A DNA stretch of 64,000 bases from Halobacteriales archaeon QS_8_69_73 (GCA_003022945.1 PXRZ01000008.1:8691-72690); one strand, 5' to 3'; numbered from the stretch's first letter, positions 8,038-16,946 are shown. Notes: generated by a model from the letters alone, not told the origin. A program made the numbers and translations.

Positions 8038-8655
8038 TTACGCCTCGGCGGTGACCTCGGTTTCCTCGAGGTCTTCCAGCGCCGCGATGACCTGGTCGCG
8101 GTACATCGACAGGTCGGAGTCGTACTGCGTCTCGGCCATCGTCGCGTACTCGTCGGGTGCGGCGGCTTCGCCGCCCTGCGACGCCGCTCCGTCGAACGCC
8201 TCGATGCGCTCGAGGGTGCGGTCGGCGGTTTCGACGACCCACCGGTCCCGGGTCGCGGCGTCGACGATCGTGATCGACTCGGGCCGCAGCGAGACGTTCA
8301 TGTCGCCCTCGTCGGTCTCGAAGGTGCGGGGCTTGCCGACGACGGCGACGTAGGCCGGCGTCTCCGTCTCCCGGAGTGCCGAGGCGGCCTCCGGCTGGTA
8401 CTGGCCGGCGTAGCTGAAGAACGTCCCGGTGGGGTCGACGACCCGTCCCCGCCAGTACTCCGAGTCCTCGCCGACGTCTTCCGTTTCGGTGAGCGTTCCG
8501 ACGACGTACACGCGGTTGGCCCGCGCGCCCGTCGGCAGCAGCGCGTAGAGGGGCGCGCGCTCGTCGTCGGACTCCTTGAACGTGTACGATGCGTCGTTGA
8601 ACTCGGCCGCGAAGGCGCGTCGGGCGACCTCGCGGGTGGGTGCGGACTCGCTCAT
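8038..8655 (-). CDS. rpap3: RPA-associated protein (RPAP, COG3390 type)
   Basis: 205 residues beginning MSESAPTREVARRAF. Contains an OB-fold (ANRVYVVGTLTETEDVG ... WRGRVVDPTGTFF). In haloarchaea this family is encoded directly after an RPA gene and works with it in single-stranded DNA binding during repair and replication. Here its ATG overlaps the rpa3 stop (TGATG), so they are translationally coupled. A perfect hairpin GGCGGC-TTC-GCCGCC at 8161-8175 lies inside the coding region and encodes GGEAA. Confidence 0.85.
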   Translation of the reverse strand: MSESAPTREVARRAFAAEFNDASYTFKESDDERAPLYALLPTGARANRVYVVGTLTETEDVGEDSEYWRGRVVDPTGTFFSYAGQYQPEAASALRETETPAYVAVVGKPRTFETDEGDMNVSLRPESITIVDAATRDRWVVETADRTLERIEAFDGAASQGGEAAAPDEYATMAETQYDSDLSMYRDQVIAALEDLEETEVTAEA

Positions 8656-9581
8656 CACAGGGACCTCGCTTTGATCAGCACGTCTTCGGCGTCGGGCGCT
8701 TCCTCGAGCGTCTCCGTCTCGTTGGCGAGCACGTACCGCCCGAGCGTCGGCCCGGTGACCCGGTAGTACCGACCCAGGATGGTCTCGCGCATCTCCTCGA
8801 CGACGACCTCCGTGTCGAGGGCGTCCTTCGCCATCTCCTGGGCTTCCTCGAGACCGATGCCGGTCAGGGCCTCGGTGGCCTCCTGGTCGAAGATCACCTC
8901 GTGGACCTCGCCGCCGTCGTCGAGGACGCCCTTGATGCGGAGGTCGAACTCGCCGTCGACCTCGCCGTGCTCCGAACAGCGGCCGTTCTGGAGGACGCGC
9001 GTGCAGTCCTCGTCGGGACACCGCTTGATGAGCCCGGAGCCGGACTGGATGTCGACCATCGCGCCTTCGACCTCGGTGGCGTCGTCGCCGACCTCGATCT
9101 CCTCGTCGATTGCCTCGATGGTGGTCGTGGAGTTGAGCTTCACCGAGAAGCGGCCCTCGTACTCGTCGGTGACGAGGTTGCCGAGCCGGTAGACCCCGTC
9201 CTCCTCGAGTTCGGACAGGTCGCTCTTGGCCCACTTGGTGAACTTGACGGTGCCGGTCTCGTCGCCGAGCAGGCCGACCTGGGCGATGGAGTCCGCCCGC
9301 GGCTCCCACAGCTCGACCACCTTGGCGGTCAGGTCGAGCCACTCTTCGGGCTCGTCGATGTCGGCGACCTCGGCGGCCTGGTCGCCGTCGCTCAGCTGTT
9401 CGCGCTCCATGTCGGCCTCGTCGAGATACGTCGAGACCACGCTCCGGCGGGCCTCCTCGATCGGGACCCGGTAGTCGGAGACGAGCGTCTCCAGCCGCTC
9501 TTCGATCTCGTCGACGCCGACGTCGAGCTCGTCGGAGAACTGTTCGTCTACCTCGACTGCGTGCTGTCGCAGGTCTGTCAT
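8655..9581 (-). CDS. rpa3: Replication protein A (RPA3 type), single-stranded DNA binding
   Basis: 308 residues, close to the length of haloarchaeal RPA3 (RPA1 and RPA2 are longer). N-terminal OB-fold (EWLDLTAKVVELWEPRADSIAQVGLLGDETG), then a second OB region, and a zinc finger CPDEDCTRVLQNGRC near residue 190. Binds single-stranded DNA in replication and repair. First gene of a two-gene operon with the RPAP gene. RPA3 rather than RPA1 is inferred from length and partner. Confidence 0.85.
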   Translation of the reverse strand: MTDLRQHAVEVDEQFSDELDVGVDEIEERLETLVSDYRVPIEEARRSVVSTYLDEADMEREQLSDGDQAAEVADIDEPEEWLDLTAKVVELWEPRADSIAQVGLLGDETGTVKFTKWAKSDLSELEEDGVYRLGNLVTDEYEGRFSVKLNSTTTIEAIDEEIEVGDDATEVEGAMVDIQSGSGLIKRCPDEDCTRVLQNGRCSEHGEVDGEFDLRIKGVLDDGGEVHEVIFDQEATEALTGIGLEEAQEMAKDALDTEVVVEEMRETILGRYYRVTGPTLGRYVLANETETLEEAPDAEDVLIKARSL

Positions 9582-9639
9582 GAGTGTTCCGTCTCCGCGT
9601 GTTTTCGGTGGGAGACATAGAAATCCGACCGATGGCGGC

Positions 9640-10083
9640 TCAACACCGGTCCGAGTTTGCGTTCACCGGCATCCCCCGGAACGCTCCGTTGGAGTCTGTC
9701 CGGACGGTCACGGCGTGACAGCCACTTGCTTTGGAGTCCGGAAATGTTCGGCTGATTTCGTCGGTTCCTCCATCCAACGATGCGACGACGGTGTACTCAG
9801 CCTGCGCCGTTGGAACACCGTCGTCGGACGTCAAGACCGGCTGAGGACCATCGGCTGGCACCGTTTCCGTCGTTTGGAACGCCCTCTCACCGGACCGTTC
9901 GATGCGTAGTTTAACTGTGTGCGTCTCGTCGTTCAGATTGACCAGGACGACCTCTGCGATTTGGGTCTCGGGACTTTCGAGTCGTGACAGACACCCCGCC
10001 GCCGTACATGCACCTAGAACGCTGACCGAACGAAGGAGATTTCGGCGTGTTTCATTCCGATCAGGAACTGAGTAAACGGGCAT
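9640..10083 (-). CDS. Small secreted lipoprotein
   Basis: 147 residues from MPVYSVPDRN at 10083. Has RRNLLRSVSVLGACTAAGCLS: a twin-arginine-like start, a hydrophobic run and a lipobox (AAGC), so it is probably exported folded and lipid-anchored outside. The mature part is all-beta in character (QIAEVVLVNLNDETHTVKLRIERSG), similar to small haloarchaeal lipoproteins of unknown function. GC and codon use are lower than neighbours. Confidence 0.65.
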   Translation of the reverse strand: MPVYSVPDRNETRRNLLRSVSVLGACTAAGCLSRLESPETQIAEVVLVNLNDETHTVKLRIERSGERAFQTTETVPADGPQPVLTSDDGVPTAQAEYTVVASLDGGTDEISRTFPDSKASGCHAVTVRTDSNGAFRGMPVNANSDRC

Positions 10084-10263
10084 GGAGTTCGAATTAAACC
10101 GAAGCACCTGCGACAGATGCGCTATGCAAGAATCTACGTCGTCCTTTCTGAGGTACGTCCCTCACAACTCGTATATACGAGTGACATGTGTTGAACTTGT
10201 TCGTTTTCCTCTCGAATTTTGGCCTGCGGTAAACTTCTTTTGTCCGCATATATACATACTAAC

Positions 10264-10548
10264 ATGAGCAACCGACGTCGCCTCGAGCGGCTCCTCCGGA
10301 CGAAGCTGCACTCGGCAGGCAAGCAGTACGAGGAGGCGAAGCGGGCCTACAGCGACGCCCGGACGGCCGCACAGACGGGACTGCCCACTGACGAGGAGGG
10401 ACGGGCGAAGATCGTCTGCCGGCGACACGCCGAAAAGCGCAGCGTCTCGCTGGACGAGGCCGCCCGTCCGGCCTGCTACGACGCCGACCACCGCGACTGC
10501 CGGGGCTGCGTCGAGGACATTCGCGAGGGCTGCATCGAAACCTGGTAG
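10264..10548 (+). CDS. Conserved small Cys-containing protein
   Basis: 94 residues from MSNRRRLERLLRTKL at 10264. An in-frame start 45 nt upstream is rejected because a TATA-like TAAACTT at 10230-10236 sits the right distance for a leaderless ATG here. Four Cys (IVCRRHAE, PACYDADH, DCRGCVED) plus His could bind zinc. Family seen across haloarchaea; function unknown. Confidence 0.7.
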   Translation: MSNRRRLERLLRTKLHSAGKQYEEAKRAYSDARTAAQTGLPTDEEGRAKIVCRRHAEKRSVSLDEAARPACYDADHRDCRGCVEDIREGCIETW

Positions 10549-10630
10549 CGTCCGGCTGCGACACCGTCGGCGTCGGCACCGACGTCGGCGTCGGTCGCCG
10601 AATTCACGACCGACCGCCTGCCGTCGCGTT

Positions 10631-11404
10631 TCAGAACCCGTTCTCGACGATGTCGCCGAGCCGTCCGACCCGGCCGCGGTCGTACGTCCACATCGCGTCC
10701 CACTCGTTCTCGTTCGGACCGGCCTCCATGGCCAGCAGGGCGGCCGGTTCCTCTCCCGGCGGCGGCCGGAAGACGACGAACCACGAGCGCCGGTAGCGCT
10801 CGCTCTCGCCGGCGTGGACCGTGATCCCGTCCACCTCCGGGACGGCGTCCGGGACGCCGTAGACATGCACCTCAAGGTCGCTTTTCGCCAGCCGCTCGTA
10901 GACCTTCGCGGTGCCGTACTCGTCTTCCATCCGCGACAGCTCCTGGAAGGCGACGTCGAGCCGCCCCTGGCCGGCTTCGAGAGCCCGTTTTTCGATGAAC
11001 CGCGACATCACGACCAGCAGGAGCTTCTCCTTGGCCGAGGCGGGAAACCCCCGCAGGGAGAACAGCATCTCGTCCATCGCGGTGAGCACGTCCGGCGCCT
11101 CGTAGCGGTCGATGCCGCTCAGCCCGGTCCGGTAGAGGTCGACGTTGACGAACAGCACCGCCTTCTGGAGCGCCTCCAGCGGCGAGGAAGCGACGATGGC
11201 CCCGTCCTCGGCGAGGACGACGAGGTTCTCTCCCATCTCCGGCCGGTGCCGCTGCTCGAGGTCGATCGAAAGCGACCCGAACGCCCGTTGCAGGAGCGAT
11301 TCGACCTGTTCGGGGCCATCCCAGTTGACGACGAGTAGCTCGCGTTCCGGCGCGCGCTGCGTTTCGAGAAACTCGCGAAAGGAATCGAGAACACCGTTCA
11401 ACAT
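10631..11404 (-). CDS. DICT sensory-domain protein
   Basis: 257 residues. The central part (LLLVVMSRFIEKRALEAG, VAFQELSRMEDEYGTAKVYERLA, LEVHVYGVPD) matches the DICT domain, a sensory module often linked to two-component and light or redox signalling. No kinase, receiver or DNA-binding domain is attached, so it may act as a stand-alone sensor or partner. The N-terminal half (ERELLVVNWDGPEQVESLL) is part of the same fold in haloarchaeal members. Confidence 0.7.
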   Translation of the reverse strand: MLNGVLDSFREFLETQRAPERELLVVNWDGPEQVESLLQRAFGSLSIDLEQRHRPEMGENLVVLAEDGAIVASSPLEALQKAVLFVNVDLYRTGLSGIDRYEAPDVLTAMDEMLFSLRGFPASAKEKLLLVVMSRFIEKRALEAGQGRLDVAFQELSRMEDEYGTAKVYERLAKSDLEVHVYGVPDAVPEVDGITVHAGESERYRRSWFVVFRPPPGEEPAALLAMEAGPNENEWDAMWTYDRGRVGRLGDIVENGF

Positions 11405-11464
11405 CCGATGATTGATGATACGGCCGAAGCCGAATAAGTGACACAGTCGCGGAACCGAGACCGG

Positions 11465-12253
11465 TCAGGTGCTTCTCGTCGATCCGCCGTCGACCGGCAC
11501 GGCAGCGCCGCTGACGTACGACGAGCGCTCGCTGGAGAGCCAGGCGACGGTCTCGCCCAGCTCGGTCGGGTCACCGACCCGCTCCAAGGGGATGCCGTCG
11601 GCCCAGTCGGCCAGCCCCGCCTCGTAGTTTTCGGCGTCGCCCCGCTCGACGGCGTCCTCGACCAGCTCCTCGATGCGGCCCGTCTCGTGGGCGCCCGGCA
11701 GCACCGCGTTCGCCCGCACCGCCGGCGCGAACTCCCGCGAGAGCGTCTTCATCAGACCGATGACGCCCCGCCGCACCGCGTTCGACAGCACCAGCTCGTC
11801 GATGACCTCCCTCACCGACCGCGAGGTGATGCAGACGACGGTACCGCCGCCGTCGTCGGCCAGCGTCGGGTGGGCCGCCCGGACCGTCCGGACGACGCTC
11901 ATCACCAGCAGGTCGTACGCCCGGTACCAGTCCTCGTCGTCCATCTCGAGAAACGACCCCGACGGCGGGCCGCCGGCGCTCGTGACGACGTGGTCCAGCC
12001 CGCCGAACGACCGGACGGCGTCGCCGACGAACCCCTCGATCTCCTCGCCGTCGGTGATGTCGGCGCTCACGCCGAGCACCTCGCCGTCGCCGGCCGACTC
12101 CAGCCGCCGCTCGGCGTCGGCGAGTCGCTCCTCGTCGCGGCCGCAGACCGCGACGTCACAGCCCGCCTGCGCCAGCGCCTCCGCGCTCGCCAGCCCGAGC
12201 CCGGCGGTGCCGGCCGTCACCAGTGCCGCGTCGCCGTCGATTCCCAGGTCCAT
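11465..12253 (-). CDS. Short-chain dehydrogenase/reductase, atypical active site
   Basis: 262 residues (MDLGIDGDAALVTAG). Rossmann motif TAGTAGLG at about 13-20, NAG-type motif as SAGGPPSG, and VCITSRS. Where a normal SDR has YxxxK the sequence reads LVLSNAVRRGVIG, so the catalytic Tyr and Lys are both absent, as in a known FabG-like subgroup. C-terminal VSGAAVPVDGG is typical. Annotating it as a 3-oxoacyl reductase would be unsafe. ATAATAG upstream of the ATG on the minus strand is a likely promoter. Confidence 0.85.
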   Translation of the reverse strand: MDLGIDGDAALVTAGTAGLGLASAEALAQAGCDVAVCGRDEERLADAERRLESAGDGEVLGVSADITDGEEIEGFVGDAVRSFGGLDHVVTSAGGPPSGSFLEMDDEDWYRAYDLLVMSVVRTVRAAHPTLADDGGGTVVCITSRSVREVIDELVLSNAVRRGVIGLMKTLSREFAPAVRANAVLPGAHETGRIEELVEDAVERGDAENYEAGLADWADGIPLERVGDPTELGETVAWLSSERSSYVSGAAVPVDGGSTRST

Positions 12254-12538
12254 GCCGGCCCGTCGGCCGCCGGCAACATAATAGTGGCCGGTAGCACGAT
12301 TTTCCCCCCGTTCGACACGGCGACGGAGCTCTCCGGTGCACCGGGGTGCACGCCAACCGCCGAAGGAGCTAGGGCGTTCGCAGATATTTTCGACGTCGCG
12401 CCGACCGAGGCGGCGAGTCCTGCACGACGGCGTTCCCGACGGACGGAACGAAGTAGTCGTCGGATGTGCCACCGCACCATCGCTCCGGCGACACGGCTGT
12501 CCCTCGGTCCTCCGTCGACGGTGGCGAAGGCGTATATG

Positions 12539-12780
12539 TCGTGGAACTGTAAAGAAGACGTGGACCAGATCAACATCGCCGACGTGGCGGAGCAGTTGGA
12601 CGAGAACGGAGAGATGGAAGCCGAGTCGATGCGCGAGGTATCGTTCAGCCTCCAGGTGATGCGGTTCGAGCCGGGCGACGAGGACCCGATGCACGCTCAC
12701 GCCGAAGAGGAGGTGTACGTCATTCATACGGGCGAAGCGACGCTCGTGACCGAAGACGAGTCGGTCGAGGCGCGCCCGCC
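12539..12780 (+). pseudogene. Truncated cupin gene
   Basis: Begins MSWNCKEDVDQINIADVAEQ (or at the GTG giving MDQINIADV). The first cupin motif is intact (PMHAHAEEEVYVIHTGEATLV), but after VEARPP the sequence leaves the cupin family exactly where the structured element at 12799-12955 begins, and the second cupin motif is missing. The frame stays open for another 450 nt by chance. Best read as a gene cut by insertion or deletion. Confidence 0.6.
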
Positions 12781-12798
12781 GAGGGCTCTCAGGCCGTG

Positions 12799-12955
12799 TG
12801 ACATCCTCCGCGCCGTGAACGGAGAGGGACTGCGTCCCTCGGGCAGCCGGGCGTCGCCCGGCGACAGAGAGGGATCGAAGATCCCTCAGGCAGTCGGGCA
12901 GTGCCCGACGACAGCGTGGCGTCGGAGACGCCACGGGCAGACGGCGCGAAGCGCC
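12799..12955 (-). mobile_element. Orphan structured element, IS200/IS605-right-end-like (copy A)
   Basis: On the minus strand: GTCGGGC-ACT-GCCCGAC, TGCCT, GAGGGATC-TTC-GATCCCTC, then a second copy GCCGGGC-GAC-GCCCGGC, TGCCC, GAGGGAC-GCA-GTCCCTC, ending TCCGTTCACGG and GGAGGATGTCA at 12799. Two further triloop hairpins (12916-12934, 12943-12955) precede it. The same unit and the same end occur at 24819-24884 on the other strand. The GAGGATGTCA end is what I know from right ends of haloarchaeal TnpB-carrying elements, where the guide RNA scaffold is transcribed. No tnpB is nearby. Confidence 0.5.
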
Positions 12956-13243
12956 ATCGACGGCGGGATTCTCTCGCTGTTGACAGGAGTCGATCGGACT
13001 CGACAGCAGGAGCGGTCGACCCCGTTTCCGGTTCCTCCGTCCGGCTCGAACTGTACCCGATGGGCCGGTTCGACCCACCCGACGAATCGGGTCCGACTGC
13101 CGAATCTACCCGGCATGCTCGGCACGCCGCGTCGGACGAGGTCGGCGATACGCCGCGGGTTCCACCGCTACGTCGTCCGCCTCACGGAGCCGAGGCTCTC
13201 GCGACCGAAGTCGTGTAGAACCACTCGACGGGCGTGAACGCGG
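12956..13243. other. Gene-free stretch
   Basis: 288 bp without a gene I can support. It has one weak inverted repeat (GAGTC/GACTC near 12987-13001). Open frames here have arginine-rich shadow composition. It may be the rest of the mobile relic or the lost cupin end, but no similarity is visible. Confidence 0.4.
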
Positions 13244-13696
13244 TCACTCCCTGACCTGGACCGACCCGTCGCCGGTGACGGTGACGGTGATGTCGCGGCG
13301 CACCTCGCGGCCGTGGACGGCGTCGCCGGCGTCGTCGCCGACGAGCCGTATCACCTCCGGCGCGGTCCGGGCGACCTTCACGCCGGCGTCGTCGCAGGCC
13401 GAATACACCATCTCCGGCACGTCGTAGAGGTCGGTGTCGGCCTCGACGGTCAGCTGGACCGGCGCCGACAGCGCCTCCGCGAAGGCGACCGTCTCGCGGG
13501 CCTTCGCGACGTTCTCCCGGGCGCTGGACTCGATGCTGGAGACGTTCGCCCGCGAGGTCCCCAACACGTCGGCGATGTCGGCCTGCGCGTGGCCCTCCTC
13601 GCGGAGCGCCAGCACCTCGGCCTGCCGCCGGGTGAGCGCGCTCGTCTCCGCCTCGAAGCCCGCCCGTTCGAGCAGTTCGTCGGCGGGGAGGCTCAA
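13244..13696 (-). CDS. Tfx-family DNA-binding protein
   Basis: 150 residues. The helix-turn-helix (LTRRQAEVLALREEGHAQ, ADIADVLGTSRANVSSIE) at residues 20-58 and the following SARENVAKARETVAFAEAL are hallmarks of Tfx, known in methanogens as a regulator of molybdenum formylmethanofuran dehydrogenase; haloarchaeal targets are unknown. TTG start at 13696: its TTGA overlaps the stop of the upstream TRAM gene, which decides the start and implies coupling. Confidence 0.85.
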   Translation of the reverse strand: MSLPADELLERAGFEAETSALTRRQAEVLALREEGHAQADIADVLGTSRANVSSIESSARENVAKARETVAFAEALSAPVQLTVEADTDLYDVPEMVYSACDDAGVKVARTAPEVIRLVGDDAGDAVHGREVRRDITVTVTGDGSVQVRE

Positions 13697-14097
13697 CTGC
13701 CCCAGAAGTTCTCGCGGCTGCCCAGCCGCTCGCGGTCGAGTGCCCGTTCGCGCTCGCTGCGGTCGTCGTCTGCGTCGTCGCCGTCGCCCGCCTCGTCGTC
13801 GACCTCGTCGGCGTCGTCCTCCATCGGGAGTCGCTCGATCTCCTCGGCACGGGCGTGGTTCGAGCGGACGTCGGTGATGCGCACCTTCGCGCGGGCCTCC
13901 GGCAACACGCCGTCGACCATCACGATGAAGCCGTCGTCCGTGCGACCCACCCCGGCGCCGGACTCGTGGATGTCGTCGACCTCGACGACGATCTCCTCGT
14001 CGAGCTGCACCGGCTGCTGCTTGAGATCGCGGATCGGCTGGCTGTAGTGAGAGCACCACTCGGCGCCGCCGCGGTCGCCGTAGTGCTGACACCCCAT
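13693..14097 (-). CDS. TRAM-domain protein
   Basis: 134 residues from MGCQHYGDRGG at 14097. The TRAM beta-barrel spans about residues 30-85 (IVVEVDDIHESGAGVGR, FIVMVDGVLPEARAKVRI), an RNA-binding fold of tRNA-modifying enzymes and of small archaeal RNA chaperones. Cys/His in GCQHYGD and EWCSHYS at the N-terminus may form a small metal site. The acidic tail is typical of halophiles. First gene of a pair with Tfx. Confidence 0.8.
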   Translation of the reverse strand: MGCQHYGDRGGAEWCSHYSQPIRDLKQQPVQLDEEIVVEVDDIHESGAGVGRTDDGFIVMVDGVLPEARAKVRITDVRSNHARAEEIERLPMEDDADEVDDEAGDGDDADDDRSERERALDRERLGSRENFWGS

Positions 14098-14178
14098 CCC
14101 CTCGATCCGGGTTAAACGCTTGTGGGTCGACACCCCGGGAACGTCAGCGATTTACCGGCGCCGATCGAACGCGGCACG

Positions 14179-14829
14179 ATGAGCCGCCCGGTCCCCGAAG
14201 CGGCCCCCCTCGTCGGCCTCCTGCTGTCGTTCGCCTTCGCGCTGTTCGGCGTCCTCTTCTCGTCGGACCACCTCGCGACGGCGCTCGTCAGCGTCGCGCT
14301 GCTGTACCCGTTCGTGACGTTCGGCGTCGTCCGCTCCGAGGACCCGACGACGGCATTCCGCCCCGACGCCGTCCTCGGGGCCGGCTTCCTCGGCGCCGCC
14401 CCGCTGCTGCTGTACGGAATCGTCGTCGACCGACCGCTGTTCGGCGGCCTCGTCGCCGCCGTCGTCGCGGTCCCGCCGGTGCTCTATCACGCCCGCCACG
14501 GCACGTCGGTCAACCCCGCCTCGCCGTCGGCATCGCTCGCCGCCGGCCTCCTGGTCGCCCTCGGGTTGGTCGCCGCCGGCGCCGTCGCGGGCCTGCTGGT
14601 CGGCGCGCTCGCGGCCGTCATCGTCGGCCTGGCGGCGGTCGACTACCACCGCCAGCGCGGCGGTCACCTCCGGCGGCGCACCCGGACGGTCGGCGTGATC
14701 TGCTGTCTCGGCGGCGGCCTGGCCGTCTTCGGCGCCCTCGCCGCGACCGGCCGGCCGAACGACGGCCTGGCCGGCGGCGCGGTGCTGGTCGCCGTCGGCG
14801 CCGCCGTCGCACTCGGGACGTCAGAGTAA
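14179..14829 (+). CDS. Multi-pass membrane protein
   Basis: 216 residues from MSRPVPEAAPLVG at 14179. Six to seven hydrophobic segments rich in Ala, Gly, Leu and Val (LLLSFAFALFGVLFS, AGLLVALGLVAAGAVAG). No catalytic motif. A conserved haloarchaeal family of unknown function. Its stop overlaps the convergent lipoprotein gene by 9 nt. Confidence 0.75.
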   Translation: MSRPVPEAAPLVGLLLSFAFALFGVLFSSDHLATALVSVALLYPFVTFGVVRSEDPTTAFRPDAVLGAGFLGAAPLLLYGIVVDRPLFGGLVAAVVAVPPVLYHARHGTSVNPASPSASLAAGLLVALGLVAAGAVAGLLVGALAAVIVGLAAVDYHRQRGGHLRRRTRTVGVICCLGGGLAVFGALAATGRPNDGLAGGAVLVAVGAAVALGTSE

Positions 14830-15930
14830 CCCCCGGTTCTGGGTCGCCCGCTGGAGCCAGACGATCTCGCCCGACTTCAGCAGGAACGCGACCGTCTCGC
14901 CGTCGAGCCACCCGACGGCCGGACAGCACCCCGCCCGGTCGTCCGACAGTCCCCGGCGCCACCGCCGGCCGTCTCCGTCGACGGCGCCGACGGCCCGCCC
15001 CAGAACGTAGTAGAGCGCCTCCGGCCCGACGACGATGGCGTCCGGGCGAACGGTGGCCCCGCCCGCCCACAGTTCCGTCCCGTCGTCGGCGGCGACGACC
15101 CGGGTCCCGTCGGACCCGAGAACGGCCACCCGGCCGTCCGTCCCGACGAGCCCCCGGACCGCTCCGCTCGACTCCAGGTCCCACTCGGCGGTCCCGCCGA
15201 GGCCGATTCCGACGACGCTCTCGCCGGCGACGACGGCGCGGCCCGCCTCGACGGCCACCGTCGCTCCGGGGGCAACTGACCGTCGCCACCGCCGCCCGCC
15301 GGCGCCGTCTAGCGCGACCAGCGTCTCGCCCGTCCGGACCAGGAGGCCGCCGTCGAGCGCCCGGAGCGCGTCGACCGCCTCGAACGACCGGCGCCAGGCG
15401 ACCCCTCCGTCCCGGACGGCGGCGACGCCGTCGGCAGCGGCGACGTACGCGGTCGCTCCGGCGGCGACGAGGGGCGGGGTGGGGTCGACGACGGGAACGC
15501 GCCATCGCTCCGTTATCTCCGTCTCCGTCGACCCGTCGTCGTCGCCGCCGTCGACCTCCGTCGGCCCGACCGCGACGACCCGCGAGGCCTCGTCGAGCAG
15601 GTAGACGCCATCGCCGAGAGCCAGCGCACGTGCGTCGGACCGGTGGACGTATCCCCACTCGCTCGACCCGTCCCGGCCGACGACCGTCAGGTCCGCGCCG
15701 TCGACGAACTCGGTTCCGTCCGCCCCGAAGACGTAGTGGCGCCCGTTCGCCACGCCGACGACCCGGTCGTCGTCGACGGCGAACAGCGCCCCGGACACCT
15801 GCGGGCCGATGCCCCCCGGGTCGAGGCCCCCCGTTCGACGTACCTCGCCGCCGGCGGGGGCGTAGCCGCACCCCGCGAGCGCTCCGAGGGCTGCCGTCCC
15901 GACCGCCGCCAGCAGCCGGCGCCGTCTCAC
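14821..15930 (-). CDS. PQQ-like beta-propeller lipoprotein
   Basis: 369 residues. Tat-type lipoprotein signal MRRRRLLAAVGTAALGALAGCG with lipobox LAGC, so exported and anchored outside. The body is repeated four-strand blades (LFAVDDDRVVGVANGRHYVFG, GVYLLDEASRVVAVG, LVALDGAGGRRWRRSV), as in PQQ-binding-like WD propellers such as BamB. A scaffold or binding role is likely. ATGA overlap with the HtpX stop (15927-15930) shows they are one operon. Confidence 0.85.
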   Translation of the reverse strand: MRRRRLLAAVGTAALGALAGCGYAPAGGEVRRTGGLDPGGIGPQVSGALFAVDDDRVVGVANGRHYVFGADGTEFVDGADLTVVGRDGSSEWGYVHRSDARALALGDGVYLLDEASRVVAVGPTEVDGGDDDGSTETEITERWRVPVVDPTPPLVAAGATAYVAAADGVAAVRDGGVAWRRSFEAVDALRALDGGLLVRTGETLVALDGAGGRRWRRSVAPGATVAVEAGRAVVAGESVVGIGLGGTAEWDLESSGAVRGLVGTDGRVAVLGSDGTRVVAADDGTELWAGGATVRPDAIVVGPEALYYVLGRAVGAVDGDGRRWRRGLSDDRAGCCPAVGWLDGETVAFLLKSGEIVWLQRATQNRGLL

Positions 15931-16946
15931 GACAGCTCACCCGCCATCTCGCGGAGCCGCTCGATCCGCTCGCCGGTCGGCGGGTGCGTCTCCGGGAACA
16001 CGTCCGTCGAGACGAGTTCCTTGCCGCCGAACGCCCGCGTCTCCAGCGGCGCCGCGTACAGCGCCTCCGTTCCGCCGTCCAGCTCCCGGAGGTCCCGGTC
16101 GGGCACCGTCGGCATCGTCTCGTCCATCGTCCGGAGCGCACTCGCCAGTGCCGCCGGGTCGCCGGTCAGCGCCGCCGCCCCCCGGTCGGCGGCGTACTCC
16201 CGGTACCGGCTCAACACCCGGTGAACGAGGACGCTCGCCGCCCAGAACATCGCCGACAGCGCCAGCGTCAACACGGCGGCGACGAGGAGCACGAGTATCA
16301 CCTTCGCCGCACCCTCGCCGTCGCCGTCGGAAGTGCTGTCGCCGTAGCCGAACATCCGGGTGACCCCGTACAGCAGGTAGTACGACGCCGTCGCGACGTA
16401 GTACGTCGCCGTCGGCAGCAGCCACGCGACGGTCATCACCGTCGCGTCGCGGTTCTTCAGGTGGGCGATCTCGTGGGCGAGTACCGCCTCCCGTTCTCGC
16501 TCGTCGAGCCGCCCCAGTAGCCCGGTCGTCACGACGACCACCGGCGTCGAGGCCGGCCCCCTGACGGCCATCGCGTTCGGCGCTTCGTTGCTCGTCACGG
16601 CGACGTCCGGGGGTTCGATGTCCGCGACGGCCGACAGCCGGACCACCGACCCGTGGAGGTCCGGGTACGCCTCGGCGTCGGCGCGGTGCGCCCCGACCCC
16701 GTCCACGACGGTTCCGGGGCCGAACCGCGCCTGTGCGACGAGGCAACCGGCGACGACGAGGGCGGCTAGCCACGGCTCGACGTACACCCGGCCCGGATAG
16801 GGACCGTAGCCCAGCGCCTCCAGCAACGGCAGGAAGACGCCGTTGATCACCGCCACGAACACGTAGATGAACATGAACGGCAACAGCACGACGAGGGCGA
16901 TCGTCAGCAGCATCCGCCGCCGGAGGGAGGGGTCGTCGGGGAGCAT
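15927..16946 (-). CDS. htpX: HtpX-type membrane zinc protease (M48)
   Basis: 339 residues from MLPDDPSLRRRM at 16946; the in-frame extension to 17024 lacks membrane character. Two N-terminal transmembrane helices, zinc site HEIAH in REAVLAHEIAHLKNRD, two more helices (VILVLLVAAVLTLALSAMFW) and the downstream EYAADRGAAALTG glutamate region. Degrades damaged membrane proteins. Upstream partner of the propeller lipoprotein in a two-gene operon, so the lipoprotein may present substrates or assist quality control. Confidence 0.9.
   Translation of the reverse strand: MLPDDPSLRRRMLLTIALVVLLPFMFIYVFVAVINGVFLPLLEALGYGPYPGRVYVEPWLAALVVAGCLVAQARFGPGTVVDGVGAHRADAEAYPDLHGSVVRLSAVADIEPPDVAVTSNEAPNAMAVRGPASTPVVVVTTGLLGRLDEREREAVLAHEIAHLKNRDATVMTVAWLLPTATYYVATASYYLLYGVTRMFGYGDSTSDGDGEGAAKVILVLLVAAVLTLALSAMFWAASVLVHRVLSRYREYAADRGAAALTGDPAALASALRTMDETMPTVPDRDLRELDGGTEALYAAPLETRAFGGKELVSTDVFPETHPPTGERIERLREMAGELS

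Noticed and set aside
12901-13218. 105-codon plus-strand frame after the cupin fragment
   Set aside because: Low-complexity composition, begins inside the structured element, and shows no recognisable domain or TnpB motif.
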